DNA from: Planctomycetia bacterium
GTDB taxonomy: Bacteria; Planctomycetota; UBA8108; UBA1146
Length of the DNA: 64,000 nucleotides
Direction: 5' to 3'
Assembly: GCA_012269595.1 (NCBI GenBank)
Contig: JAAXJX010000058.1
Coordinates: 10,251-74,250 of the forward strand
The notes under the pieces were generated by a model. That model was not told the origin of the DNA and did not search any database. It was given only the letters and a program-made list of their open reading frames with translations. Shown one piece after another: positions 7,664 to 15,982 of the stretch (position 1 is its first letter; each line of letters opens with the position of its first letter). A program made the position numbers and the translations under genes.

Positions 7664-9991
7664 ATGAACCCCATGTTGAGAGGGTGCACAGCAATGCCTC
7701 AGAAAAGTCCCGCGGTCTCCCCTGTTGAGACCCGATTGTTTCAGTTGCCGATCCGGTCACAGGAGCGCAGCCCCCTTGGTCTGCTGCTTCTGATGCTGGT
7801 CCTCCTTGTGGGGGGACCCGGTCTCGGTGGAATCGCCCTGGGCCAGGACGGCGACGACGCCGCTCCGGTCGATGAAGCAGCCGCCCCTGCCAGCGATGAA
7901 GGGGATGAAGCGGAGGTTTACCGTATGGAGGAAGGATCGTTCCCGGTCCTCAGCCTGTTGCGGTTTATCCAGCGCACCACCGGCAAGTTCGTCAACTACC
8001 CGTCTGCAGCCAATGACGTCGCCTTCGCCGAAGACACCACTGTGGATGTCATCGGAGATGTGGATCCCCTGACCTACCCGGTCATCAAGGCGATCCTCGA
8101 AACCAATGGCTATGAGCTTTGGGAGAGCGAGTTGGAAGACGGAACCACCGTCATCAACGTCCGCTCCGCTTCACCCCGTGGTGGGCAATCTGCTCCCGTG
8201 GATCCGGTCAGCCCGATCTACGTGGCGGATGATGAAGAAGCCATCAAGGCACCCGGAGAAGAACTGGCGACCCTGGTTCTGCAGCTGAAGTTCACCACCG
8301 CTCAAGTGGTGCGAACCGCCCTGCAGGAACTTCTTGGAATCGCCGGTGCCGGAAACGCCTCAGGAAGCGTCAAGATCGTCACCGTTCCAGAAAATGAAAC
8401 GATGCTGATCCGCGCCAAGATGCGTGTTCTTGAGCACATTCAGCGCGTCGTCAAATACATCGACGTAGAAGTCACCGGACCCGATCAGTCCCTGTCGATT
8501 CGTGAGCTTTACTACGCAGATGCTCAAAGCATCGTTTCCATCGTGACGGAAGCTCTCAGTGAATTCAGCCCGACCGGAACGACCGGTCGTAGGACCACCC
8601 CCACCCCTGGACAGGGTGCCAACCGTGGTCAGGCTTCAAACCGGGGCTTCTCCTCGGGCAGTCTCGCCGGAGAGTCCACCCGTCTGATCCCCGATGACCG
8701 TACCCAGAAGATCATCATCCAGTCCACCGACCCGGATGAGCTCGATCTGGTGCACCAGCTGATCGACGAACTCGATACCAAGGTTCGCAATCGCCGAAAC
8801 ACCATCTGGATTTACAAGGTCAACTACCTCAAGGCGGAAGAGCTGGCGGACAACATTCGTCCCCTGGTCGACGACAACGCCCAGGGTGGAAGAACGACCA
8901 GTCGAACCACCACCCGGAACCGTACCGGAACCGGAAACACCGGCGGAGTTCAGTCTCAGCAGCAGTTCACCAGTACCCAGATCATCCCCCACGAAGAAAC
9001 CAACTCGCTGATCATCGAGGCGGAGCCAGAGAAGTACGAAGAGATCGAAAGCATCCTCAAACAGATCGACCAGCGTCGTCGTCAGGTTTTCCTGGAGGTC
9101 GCTCTGGTTCAGGTCAAGGATTCCTCGAGCCTCAACTACACTCTCGAATTCCTTGCCGGAAATCTGGACGACCAGAATCTCGCAGGCATCCTGCTCAGTT
9201 CCTTTGGTGCGAGTACCGTCACTCCGGCCCTCGATCCCAACGGTGTCATCACCGGATTGACCCGGACCCCGGGAGTTCCCACGGGACTCGGCGGCATCAT
9301 TCAGCAGGACGGTCAGTTCCCGCTGATTATCAATGCCCTGAAATCGGATGAGGACAGCAATATCCTTGCCACGCCCTTCATCCTTGCCGACGACAACCAG
9401 GAGAACTCGATCTCTGTGACGAACGAGATCTTCTACACGACGTCCAGTACCAGCAACATCAACGTCACCACCAGTCAGCAGTCCGAATCTGCGGGTATCA
9501 CCCTGAACCTGATCCCGACGATCTCCAGCGAGGTCGTGCTTTTGGAGCTGCAGCTGGAAGTGTCCTCCTTCTCGGGAGTCTCTGATGGAACCGGGGCACT
9601 TCCCGATCGTTCCACCAACGTCGTCAACAGCAAGGTGACGATCCCCGACGGTGGAATGTTCATCATCGGTGGCCTGGCCCAGATGGCCCAGTCAGAGATT
9701 CAGAGCAAGATCCCCTTCCTCGGAGATCTGCCCTTCCTCGGTCCGTTGTTCCAGTCGAGTGGATCAAACACGGCCCGTGACAATCTGTATGTGTTCCTCA
9801 GTGCTCACATCATGGATGACGCCAACTACAACGGGCTTGGAAACTTCACGAAGGACGCCATCGAGGGAGTGCGCTCCTTTGACGACGACATTCGCCTCCA
9901 GCAGTTCACCGACCCCGACAATGCCCGCGATGCCTCCCAGCAGGACCAGATCACTGTTGAAGGAGCATCCGAGGAAGAGATGACCCCATGA
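7664..9991 (+). CDS. gspD: Type II secretion system secretin GspD
   Basis: The 775-residue protein forms the outer-membrane pore of the T2SS. A long N-region precedes the signal hydrophobic core (LLLLMLVLLVGG, about residues 42-53). The acidic mature start is followed by N0 (about 85-165) and three N1-type modules with linkers rich in Thr/Arg/Gly. The conserved secretin domain occupies about 500-720, with NILATPFILADDNQENSI, VTIPDGGMFIIGGL and IPFLGDLPFLGPLF as family landmarks. The chosen ATG has GAGAGG at 7651-7656 as its ribosome site; an in-frame GTG at 7514 is less likely. The last codons overlap gspE as ATGA. It heads the gspD-E-F-G-H-I-J operon. Confidence 0.93.
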   Translation: MNPMLRGCTAMPQKSPAVSPVETRLFQLPIRSQERSPLGLLLLMLVLLVGGPGLGGIALGQDGDDAAPVDEAAAPASDEGDEAEVYRMEEGSFPVLSLLRFIQRTTGKFVNYPSAANDVAFAEDTTVDVIGDVDPLTYPVIKAILETNGYELWESELEDGTTVINVRSASPRGGQSAPVDPVSPIYVADDEEAIKAPGEELATLVLQLKFTTAQVVRTALQELLGIAGAGNASGSVKIVTVPENETMLIRAKMRVLEHIQRVVKYIDVEVTGPDQSLSIRELYYADAQSIVSIVTEALSEFSPTGTTGRRTTPTPGQGANRGQASNRGFSSGSLAGESTRLIPDDRTQKIIIQSTDPDELDLVHQLIDELDTKVRNRRNTIWIYKVNYLKAEELADNIRPLVDDNAQGGRTTSRTTTRNRTGTGNTGGVQSQQQFTSTQIIPHEETNSLIIEAEPEKYEEIESILKQIDQRRRQVFLEVALVQVKDSSSLNYTLEFLAGNLDDQNLAGILLSSFGASTVTPALDPNGVITGLTRTPGVPTGLGGIIQQDGQFPLIINALKSDEDSNILATPFILADDNQENSISVTNEIFYTTSSTSNINVTTSQQSESAGITLNLIPTISSEVVLLELQLEVSSFSGVSDGTGALPDRSTNVVNSKVTIPDGGMFIIGGLAQMAQSEIQSKIPFLGDLPFLGPLFQSSGSNTARDNLYVFLSAHIMDDANYNGLGNFTKDAIEGVRSFDDDIRLQQFTDPDNARDASQQDQITVEGASEEEMTP

Positions 9992-11691
9992 GAAACTCGA
10001 TCTTCAACGAACTGATCGAAGGCGGCCTCCTCAACGAGAACCAGTTGATGGAGTGCCAGGAAGAGGAACGCACCACCGGCAAGCCCATCGACAAGGTCTT
10101 GCGGGAGAAGGGATACGTATCCGAAGAGGATTTCCTCAAGGCCCTCTCCAGCCAGTTGCACATCAACTTCGTGGAAGATCTGGAAGAGTTTTCGACTCCG
10201 GAAAAGTTTGTCGACTCGGTTCCGGCCCAGTTCGCACGAACCTACAACCTCGTCGCCATCGGTGAAGAGCCGGGGATTCTCATGGTCGCCACCTGTGATC
10301 CCCTCGACGTACAACCAATGGATGATCTTTCCGCCATGCTCGACATGGTGGTTGAGCCGGTGGTCTCCACCCGCGCTCAGATCACCGCACTGATCAACCG
10401 TGCTTACCAAAAGTCGAGCGCGGACGTCGATGAGCTGCTCGAGGGACTCGAAGATGACGAGTTGATCGGAATCGCCGCCGAAATCGATGAAACGGAAGAC
10501 GTTCTCGATATCGCCAACAAGGCGCCGATCATCAAACTGATGAACACGATCCTCTTCGAAGCCCAGAAAAACAGGGCTTCGGATATTCATTTGCAGCCCT
10601 TTGCTGATCGCCTTCAGGTGCGCTACCGAATCGACGGTATCCTTTACGACACCAAGGTGATTCCGAAGAAGATCCAGGAAGCTCTCGTTTCCAGGGTCAA
10701 GGTCATCGGCAAGATGGATATCGCCGAGAGACGCCTCCCCCAGGACGGACGAACCTCGGTAAAGATCGGTGACAGCGAATTGGACTTGAGGATCTCCTCG
10801 GTGCCCACCAGTTACGGTGAGCGCATCGTGTTCCGACTCCTCGACAAGAGTGCCCGTCTTTACCGCCTCGGTGAGATTGGCCTCGACGATCGCAACTTTG
10901 AACTCCTCGATGGCCTGATCAATTCCTCGCACGGTGTGCTGCTGGTGACCGGTCCCACCGGTTCGGGCAAGTCCACCACACTCTATGCGGCACTCGCCGA
11001 AATGGATTCGCAGGAACTGAACATCATCACCATCGAAGACCCCATCGAATACAACATCGATTCCATCAGTCAGATTCAGGTCTCCAATAAAAAAGGACTG
11101 ACCTTCGCGTCGGGACTGCGCTCCCTGATGCGTCAGGACCCGGACGTGATGATGGTCGGTGAGATCCGCGATATGGAAACCGCCGGCATCGCCGTGCAGG
11201 CCTCGAACACCGGTCACCTGGTGTTCTCCACCCTGCACACCAACGATTCCGCCGGTGCGGTCACCCGAATGATCGATCTTGGAGTGGAACCCTATCTGGT
11301 CTCCTCCTCCCTGATCGGTGTGGTCGCGCAACGACTCGTCCGCGTGATCTGCCCCCGCTGCAAGGAATCCTACGAACCGGAAGAGAGCCAGCTGCGCAGC
11401 CTCGGGCTCCACAAGGACGATTTGCTCGAAGGCATGCTCTACCACGGCAGAGGATGTGATTCCTGTCTGGGACGTGGCTACTACGACCGGACCGCCATTT
11501 ACGAAATTCTGACGATGAATGAGACCATTCGGGACCAGATCATCTCGCGGACCAGTGCCTCGGTGATCAAACAGACCGCTGTCGAAAGTGGTCACCTGAG
11601 AACCCTGCGCATGGATGGTGCGAGAAAAGTGGCCCAGGGAGTGACCACGGTCGACGAAGTCTTCCGTGTGACCCAAATGGACGTTTTCTAG
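9988..11691 (+). CDS. gspE: Type II secretion ATPase GspE
   Basis: A 567-residue cytoplasmic hexameric ATPase that powers pseudopilus assembly. It has an MshEN-type N-terminal domain (about 1-140), which binds GspL or c-di-GMP in relatives, then an acidic linker (DELLEGLEDDEL). The ATPase core carries Walker A GPTGSGKST near residue 322, the Asp box TIEDPIEY, Walker B MMVGEIRD and the His box STLHTND. The tetracysteine zinc site (CPRC, then CDSC) lies near the C-terminus, as in classic GspE/PilB. It starts at an ATGA overlap with gspD and is followed 22 bases later by gspF. Length is normal. Confidence 0.95.
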   Translation: MRNSIFNELIEGGLLNENQLMECQEEERTTGKPIDKVLREKGYVSEEDFLKALSSQLHINFVEDLEEFSTPEKFVDSVPAQFARTYNLVAIGEEPGILMVATCDPLDVQPMDDLSAMLDMVVEPVVSTRAQITALINRAYQKSSADVDELLEGLEDDELIGIAAEIDETEDVLDIANKAPIIKLMNTILFEAQKNRASDIHLQPFADRLQVRYRIDGILYDTKVIPKKIQEALVSRVKVIGKMDIAERRLPQDGRTSVKIGDSELDLRISSVPTSYGERIVFRLLDKSARLYRLGEIGLDDRNFELLDGLINSSHGVLLVTGPTGSGKSTTLYAALAEMDSQELNIITIEDPIEYNIDSISQIQVSNKKGLTFASGLRSLMRQDPDVMMVGEIRDMETAGIAVQASNTGHLVFSTLHTNDSAGAVTRMIDLGVEPYLVSSSLIGVVAQRLVRVICPRCKESYEPEESQLRSLGLHKDDLLEGMLYHGRGCDSCLGRGYYDRTAIYEILTMNETIRDQIISRTSASVIKQTAVESGHLRTLRMDGARKVAQGVTTVDEVFRVTQMDVF

Positions 11692-11713
11692 AGTAGAAAC
11701 TGAAGGATTTCCG

Positions 11714-12928
11714 ATGCCGATTTACTCTTACAAGGCCATCGACCAACGCGGTCGCCATTCCAAGGGCAACATCGATGCCGATACGGCTCGAGAAGCCCGT
11801 GACAAGTTGCGTCACCAGCAACTTCGCGTCACGGAGATGGAGCGGGTCGAAGCAGTCGGCAAAAAATCCACCAGCCTTCTCAACTTCCGCATCGAACGAA
11901 AAGTCGACATACGCAGTCTGGCGATCCTGACACGACAGTTCTCCACTCTGCTCGGCTCCGGAGTTCACCTCTCGGAAGCCCTGAATGTTCTCGTTGAACA
12001 GATCGAAGAGAAACGCCTGGAAGTCATCTTCAGGGATGTCCGCGAGCGCATCGTCGCCGGTGCAGGTCTCGCGGATGCCATGAGCCTTCACCCCTCTGTT
12101 TTCAGTGATCTCTACATCAATATGGTGAGAGCTGGTGAGGCGAGTGGAAACCTGGATGAGATTCTGTACAGCCTCTCTGAGTACCTGCAAAAACAGGCCA
12201 GTCTGCGTGGAAAGCTTTCTGCGGCACTGACCTACCCCGCCATCATGATGGTGGTCGGACTCGGCGTGGTCATCTTCCTGATGACTTTCGTCGTTCCAAG
12301 AATCACAGAGATGCTGGTTCAGAAAGACAATGCCCTGCCGTGGGCCACCGAAGTGCTGATCATGATCAGTGACTGGTTCAAGGCCTACTGGTTGGTCGGT
12401 CTCGGAGCTCTTCTCGGATTCCTGCTCTTCCTGGAAGGGTTGAAGAAAACCGAGAAAGGGCGATTCGCCTACGACCGCGTACTGCTGAAGGTCCCTGTTC
12501 TGGGAACCCTTCTGCAGAGATCCGCCATCTCCCGTTTCACCGTGACTCTTGCCACCCTGCTCAGGAGCGGTTTGCCCGCTCTCGACTCGCTGAACATCGT
12601 CGGCAAGGTTGTGAACAATGCGGTGATGTCAAAAACGATTGCCGAAATTGCTGAACGAATCGTCGAAGGCGCCGACATCTCCACTCCCTTGAAGAAGTCT
12701 CCCCTCTTCCCGCCGATGGTGGGCTACATGATCGCCGTGGGAGAACAGAGCGGTGAGTTGGAATCGGTGCTCAATCGAATCTCCGAAACCTATGAAGAGG
12801 AGATCGAATTGGCGATCCAAAAACTGACGGCGATGATCGAGCCGATCATCATCGTCCTGCTCGCCGTGGTGGTGTCCTTCATCATTCTGGCCGTGCTGCT
12901 GCCTCTGTTGCAGTTCAACAGTGGTTGA
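11714..12928 (+). CDS. gspF: Type II secretion inner-membrane protein GspF
   Basis: A 404-residue polytopic platform protein. It has the typical start MPIYSYKAIDQRGRHSKG and two T2SF repeats (about residues 70-195 and 270-395), each with the family pattern of a RQFSTLL or ISRFTVTLATLLRSG helix and a membrane segment. Three membrane helices are visible: around 170-190 (MMVVGLGVVIFLMTF), 220-240, and the C-terminal IIIVLLAVVVSFIILAVLLPL. GspF links the GspE ATPase to the GspL/M platform. It is in operon with gspE upstream and gspG 51 bases downstream. Confidence 0.95.
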   Translation: MPIYSYKAIDQRGRHSKGNIDADTAREARDKLRHQQLRVTEMERVEAVGKKSTSLLNFRIERKVDIRSLAILTRQFSTLLGSGVHLSEALNVLVEQIEEKRLEVIFRDVRERIVAGAGLADAMSLHPSVFSDLYINMVRAGEASGNLDEILYSLSEYLQKQASLRGKLSAALTYPAIMMVVGLGVVIFLMTFVVPRITEMLVQKDNALPWATEVLIMISDWFKAYWLVGLGALLGFLLFLEGLKKTEKGRFAYDRVLLKVPVLGTLLQRSAISRFTVTLATLLRSGLPALDSLNIVGKVVNNAVMSKTIAEIAERIVEGADISTPLKKSPLFPPMVGYMIAVGEQSGELESVLNRISETYEEEIELAIQKLTAMIEPIIIVLLAVVVSFIILAVLLPLLQFNSG

Positions 12929-12979
12929 TCAAAAAAAAGAGAGAGGGCTGATTGGCCCGGAAGTAAAACAGGAGGAAAC

Positions 12980-13414
12980 ATGAACAAGTCCATGCGAAAC
13001 CGTGTCGAAGACGGCTTCACCCTGATCGAGCTGATCGTCGTGATCGCCATCATCGGCATCCTTGCAACGTTTGTCGTTCCCAATGTGATGGGCAGAACCG
13101 ACCAGGCCAAGGTCTCCAAGGTCAAGACCGACTTCAAGACTTTGGACACCCAGTGCAAGATGTTCAAAATCGACCATGGTCGCTACCCCGACTCCATCGA
13201 GGAGCTCTTGAATCCGCCTCAGGATTTCAATGGCAACAGCAACCAATACCTCGACAGTGAGCCCCTCGACCCCTGGACCAATGAAGTTTACTTCTTTGAA
13301 ATGATCGACGGTCGCCCCGTCTTCATCAGTCTGGGAGAAGACATGACTGAAGGTGGAGAAGGCTACGCTCAAGACCTCTACTCAGACGACAGCAACAATC
13401 AGGGAAGATTCTAG
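12980..13414 (+). CDS. gspG: Type II secretion major pseudopilin GspG
   Basis: A 144-residue prepilin with a short basic leader and the processing motif GFTLIELIVVIAIIGILAT: Gly at -1, Phe at +1 and Glu at +5. The body has the GspG pattern of PNVMGRTDQAKVSKVKTDF, a Pro-Asp rich loop and DPWTNEVYFF. It polymerises into the periplasmic pseudopilus after cleavage by a prepilin peptidase, which is not encoded in this window. AGGAGG at 12970-12975 gives a strong ribosome site, fitting the major pseudopilin role. The gene is followed three bases later by gspH. Confidence 0.94.
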   Translation: MNKSMRNRVEDGFTLIELIVVIAIIGILATFVVPNVMGRTDQAKVSKVKTDFKTLDTQCKMFKIDHGRYPDSIEELLNPPQDFNGNSNQYLDSEPLDPWTNEVYFFEMIDGRPVFISLGEDMTEGGEGYAQDLYSDDSNNQGRF

Positions 13415-13417
13415 AGA

Positions 13418-13948
13418 ATGAATCCCCGGAATCGCACCTCTGGCTTCACCATCATCGAGTTGATCGTTGTGATCGCTCTGTTGGGCATCATCGCCACGGT
13501 TGTGGTTCCGAACCTGGATAACATGTCTCCCCGCTACAAGCTTCGGGCTGCAGCACGAACTGTCGGCCAGACGGTCGCATGGGCCAGAAGTCTCGGCGGA
13601 GGGATCGGTAACGAATATGTTCTCCGTTACCGTCTGGAAGAAAACACCGTCGAAATTCTGTTACCTCCACAAGAAGATGAAGATCCCAACATCGACTTCG
13701 ACCAACGGGAAAGTCTGGGACCCGAGATTCTTCCGGATGGTGTGGAGATCACCAGCATTCTGCACCCGGATGGCAGCCGTGATGAATACGGCACTGTCGA
13801 TCTGGTTCTCGATCAGTACGGTGCTTCCGGTTCACATATCGCCATCATTACCAATGAAGATGATCAGAGCATCGGTGTCTATTTTCAGGCGATCCTGGGA
13901 ACCACCGACTACATTCCCGGTAACGATGCGGAGTTCCCCCAATGGTAA
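13418..13948 (+). CDS. gspH: Minor pseudopilin, GspH-like
   Basis: A 176-residue type IV pilin-like protein with the leader and cleavage site SGFTIIELIVVIALLGIIATV near the N-terminus, followed by an amphipathic helix (YKLRAAARTVGQTVAWARSLGG) typical of GspH/FimT proteins. The globular part is acidic and not recognisable in detail. Position after gspG and before two further pseudopilin genes supports the GspH role. Its last seven bases overlap the start of the gspI-like gene, indicating translational coupling. Confidence 0.82.
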   Translation: MNPRNRTSGFTIIELIVVIALLGIIATVVVPNLDNMSPRYKLRAAARTVGQTVAWARSLGGGIGNEYVLRYRLEENTVEILLPPQEDEDPNIDFDQRESLGPEILPDGVEITSILHPDGSRDEYGTVDLVLDQYGASGSHIAIITNEDDQSIGVYFQAILGTTDYIPGNDAEFPQW

Positions 13949-14457
13949 CTTCCCCATCTGAAACCACGACTCGCAACACTGCAGGTGAACACGGCTTCAC
14001 CCTTGTCGAATTGGTGATGGCCGTCGCCATCATCAGTGGTGCTTTCCTGACGATTCTCGATTTGCGCGTCAAGGCTCTTGACGATGCCTTTCAGTACAAC
14101 AACCAGCGATTGGTCAATCGTCTGGCACGACAAAAACTGGATGAAGTCGCCTTCGGTCTTGAGGAAAACACCTCCGGAAATCTGGAAGTTCCCGGAAAAG
14201 ACAGTGTCGGCGACTGGCCCTGGTCTGTGGAAATCTTCAATGAATCGACCACAGATATCGGGCCCAAAATCCTGCGTATCTCCCTGACCCTCGAATACCC
14301 TTCCGTTTATGGAAACTCCATTTCCAGTGCGGATTCAGATTCCAGTGAAGATCTGGGATCGGTGACCTTTACGACGCGGATGATTACCCAGGAGGGTGAT
14401 GCTCTCTTCGAATATGCCGGCCAGTTGGTCGACCTGACCTCGGAGGGGAGCTTCTGA
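13942..14457 (+). CDS. gspI: Minor pseudopilin, GspI-like
   Basis: A 171-residue prepilin with cleavage motif GFTLVELVMAVAIISGAFL and a short conserved stretch RLARQKLDEVAFG, resembling the AR-x-x-A/L-x-x-K helix of GspI minor pseudopilins. It starts within the end of the GspH gene and ends in a TGATG overlap with the GspJ-like gene. Together with GspJ and GspK it would form the pseudopilus tip that initiates assembly. Confidence 0.8.
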   Translation: MVTSPSETTTRNTAGEHGFTLVELVMAVAIISGAFLTILDLRVKALDDAFQYNNQRLVNRLARQKLDEVAFGLEENTSGNLEVPGKDSVGDWPWSVEIFNESTTDIGPKILRISLTLEYPSVYGNSISSADSDSSEDLGSVTFTTRMITQEGDALFEYAGQLVDLTSEGSF

Positions 14458-15359
14458 TGCCACGCAATACTGAAGGCTTCACTCTCATCGAACTGGTCGT
14501 CGTGCTCGGCATCTTCGGGCTCGTCATGCTGGCGAGTTACTCGATTCTGGAAACCACGATCGAGGCAGACCGCCGGGTTCATGAAGCCACCCTGACCGGC
14601 AAGGTCGGCGAGGCGATCCTCAACCAGATGCGCCGTGACCTTCAAGGAACCATCTGGCGTGGGCTGGGTGAAAACATCTTCCGCGGTGAAAGCCGTGGTG
14701 AAGAGGACAACGCCGAAGACACCATCGATTTCCTGACGACCTCTCCCGTTCCGGAACCGGATGAAACCATTCCTTCCTACACCGGTGAGGTCAGCTCCGT
14801 TGGATACGCTCTCAAGGCGGGCGACGATGGAGATTTCACCCTCTTCCGCAGGGTGGCCTGGGACATGGATGTGGATCCCCTCGACACGGGAGATCGCACC
14901 GCCATTTACGACAGGGTCAAGGCTCTCGATTTCCGCTTCCTGGATGCAGAAAACAATTGGGTCGACGACTGGGACTCATCGAATCTGCTCCCCGAAGTGA
15001 ATGAATCCGACTTCCCCTTCCTCGATGAGGAAGAACGCATCGCTGCGGAAGAGGCTGAGCTTGCTGCGGACGATCCGGCCAACACAGCCGCCACAACAGC
15101 AAATGCCTCGAACGCGGCCAATATCGATCCCGCCACCGGGGAACCGATCCCGGAAGAACCTCTTCCGATTCCGATCCCCAAGGCTGTGGAGGTAGTGATC
15201 TACCTGCACTACGGCGACGAGCGTGGACGCATCCTCGATGCCTCCGGTGAGCCGTTGCTGGAAGTTTTTTCGACCGTGATTCCACTGATCGTCACCGATC
15301 AGTTGCTGCTCCCCGATCCAGAGCAACTCCTGACAGAAGGAGCTCTGGGCGGATTTTAA
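14457..15359 (+). CDS. gspJ: Minor pseudopilin, GspJ-like, with an acidic Ala-rich insertion
   Basis: A 300-residue prepilin-like protein. The processing site is GFTLIELVVVLGIFGLVML, and the following helix contains LNQMRRDLQGTIWR, as in GspJ. Residues about 185-235 form a Glu/Ala/Asn/Thr-rich low-complexity insertion (EEERIAAEEAELAADDPAN), making the protein about 100 residues longer than typical GspJ. The C-terminal segment VEVVIYLHYGDERGRIL followed by STVIPL looks like the conserved last strand. GGAGGGGAG at 14442-14450 is the ribosome site, and the start overlaps the gspI stop. It is the last gene of the gspD operon. Confidence 0.82.
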   Translation: MPRNTEGFTLIELVVVLGIFGLVMLASYSILETTIEADRRVHEATLTGKVGEAILNQMRRDLQGTIWRGLGENIFRGESRGEEDNAEDTIDFLTTSPVPEPDETIPSYTGEVSSVGYALKAGDDGDFTLFRRVAWDMDVDPLDTGDRTAIYDRVKALDFRFLDAENNWVDDWDSSNLLPEVNESDFPFLDEEERIAAEEAELAADDPANTAATTANASNAANIDPATGEPIPEEPLPIPIPKAVEVVIYLHYGDERGRILDASGEPLLEVFSTVIPLIVTDQLLLPDPEQLLTEGALGGF

Positions 15360-15371
15360 TTCAAGTTGTGA

Positions 15372-15446
15372 GGGGCCTCCGGAAGGATGGCACGAACCCG
15401 GATTGCGTGATCCCCAGGTTCGAGTCACCGGAGGCCCCGGTTTTTT
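15372..15446 (+). terminator. Structured element / probable terminator after gspJ
   Basis: GGGGCCTCCGG (15372-15382) pairs perfectly with CCGGAGGCCCC (15428-15438), and GG plus six T's follow (15441-15446). The 45-base interior can also pair: CGAACC (15393-15398) with GGTTCG (15417-15422), and GGAT (15400-15403) with ATCC (15410-15413). The long hairpin with a T-run suggests a rho-independent terminator, but its size also fits a small structured RNA. Confidence 0.65.
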
Positions 15447-15555
15447 GCCTTGACAGCCCCTCCCCCCCTGTGTCAGATCCGCACGCCCAATTCGCTCATA
15501 CTGGCCTCCTGCTTGCTCAAATCGCCAAAATACCCCTTTTTCGAGCACTCCTGAT

Positions 15556-15572
15556 TTGGCACTCCCCTTGCT
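15556..15572 (+). promoter_or_regulatory. Near-consensus sigma54 -24/-12 promoter
   Basis: TTGGCACTCCCCTTGCT matches 11 of 12 defined positions of TGGCACG-N4-TTGCW, with GG and GC exactly ten bases apart. Transcription would start near 15584, in the plus direction toward the kelch-HEAT-kelch genes. This is the strongest such site in the window. Confidence 0.72.
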
Positions 15573-15727
15573 CTGTCATCCCCGGAGGAGAGGGTTTTTC
15601 AGGCCAAAAACCGCTGAGACCGGATTTTGGACCGTTACGCACTCTCCCAAAGGGTCGACAGGCCTCTCCTGCCCCAAAAGAGACCGGTTGGCCATAGGTG
15701 GACAGTTGCTGGAAGCCGATCTAGAAT

Positions 15728-15753
15728 CCGGGCTTGTTAGGAAACCCGGTTTT
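15728..15753 (+). terminator. Weak hairpin with T-run within the leader
   Basis: CCGGG (15728-15732) pairs with CCCGG (15745-15749) around a 12-base loop, and TTTT follows. It could attenuate or end a short RNA made from the sigma54 site 150 bases upstream. Confidence 0.3.
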
Positions 15754-15761
15754 GCTCGATT

Positions 15762-15779
15762 TCCGGCACGAATGCCGGA
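15762..15779 (+). repeat. Tight hairpin in the leader RNA
   Basis: TCCGGCA (15762-15768) and TGCCGGA (15773-15779) form a perfect seven-pair stem closed by a CGAA tetraloop. No T-run follows, so it is more likely a leader structure or protein site than a terminator. Confidence 0.45.
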
Positions 15780-15982
15780 GTCCAGTTATTCTGGAACCCT
15801 GTCCCGCCCCTCACCGGTGCAACTCGTGGTGGCCCATTTCTCTCCGGGGATATCGAGAGATCTGAAGCCCACTGCCGCGTGCCGTTGTAGGATAGGTCGA
15901 CGACCTTCACCGGTCGTTACAGGTGCCCTGCTCCGGTAAACCGACTCAGGAAAGAAACAGTCTCAGGAAAGAGATGGAACGC

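Larger units (their letters stand above)
15447..15982. other. Long intergenic leader ahead of the kelch operon
   Basis: About 535 bases without a plausible gene. It contains a near-consensus sigma54 promoter (15556-15572), a small CCGGG/CCCGG hairpin followed by TTTT (15728-15753), and a tight seven-pair hairpin (15762-15779). The transcript from the promoter would carry a leader of roughly 400 bases before the lipoprotein start, or a separate small RNA ending near 15753. Confidence 0.5.

Noticed and set aside
15372-15438. tRNA-like segment with GGTTCGAGTC and an acceptor-like stem
   Set aside because: With the T-loop in register the T-stem does not pair, and no anticodon arm can be placed. 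The outer 11-pair stem plus T6 is better read as a terminator or structured RNA.
15610-15640. CTGAGA string suggesting a TPP riboswitch
   Set aside because: The rest of the conserved TPP core is absent, and the following gene is a kelch lipoprotein, not a thiamine gene.
15556-15939. 127-codon frame in the kelch leader
   Set aside because: It begins inside the sigma54 -24 element, has no ribosome site, and its residues look random (Arg/Pro/Ser-rich).
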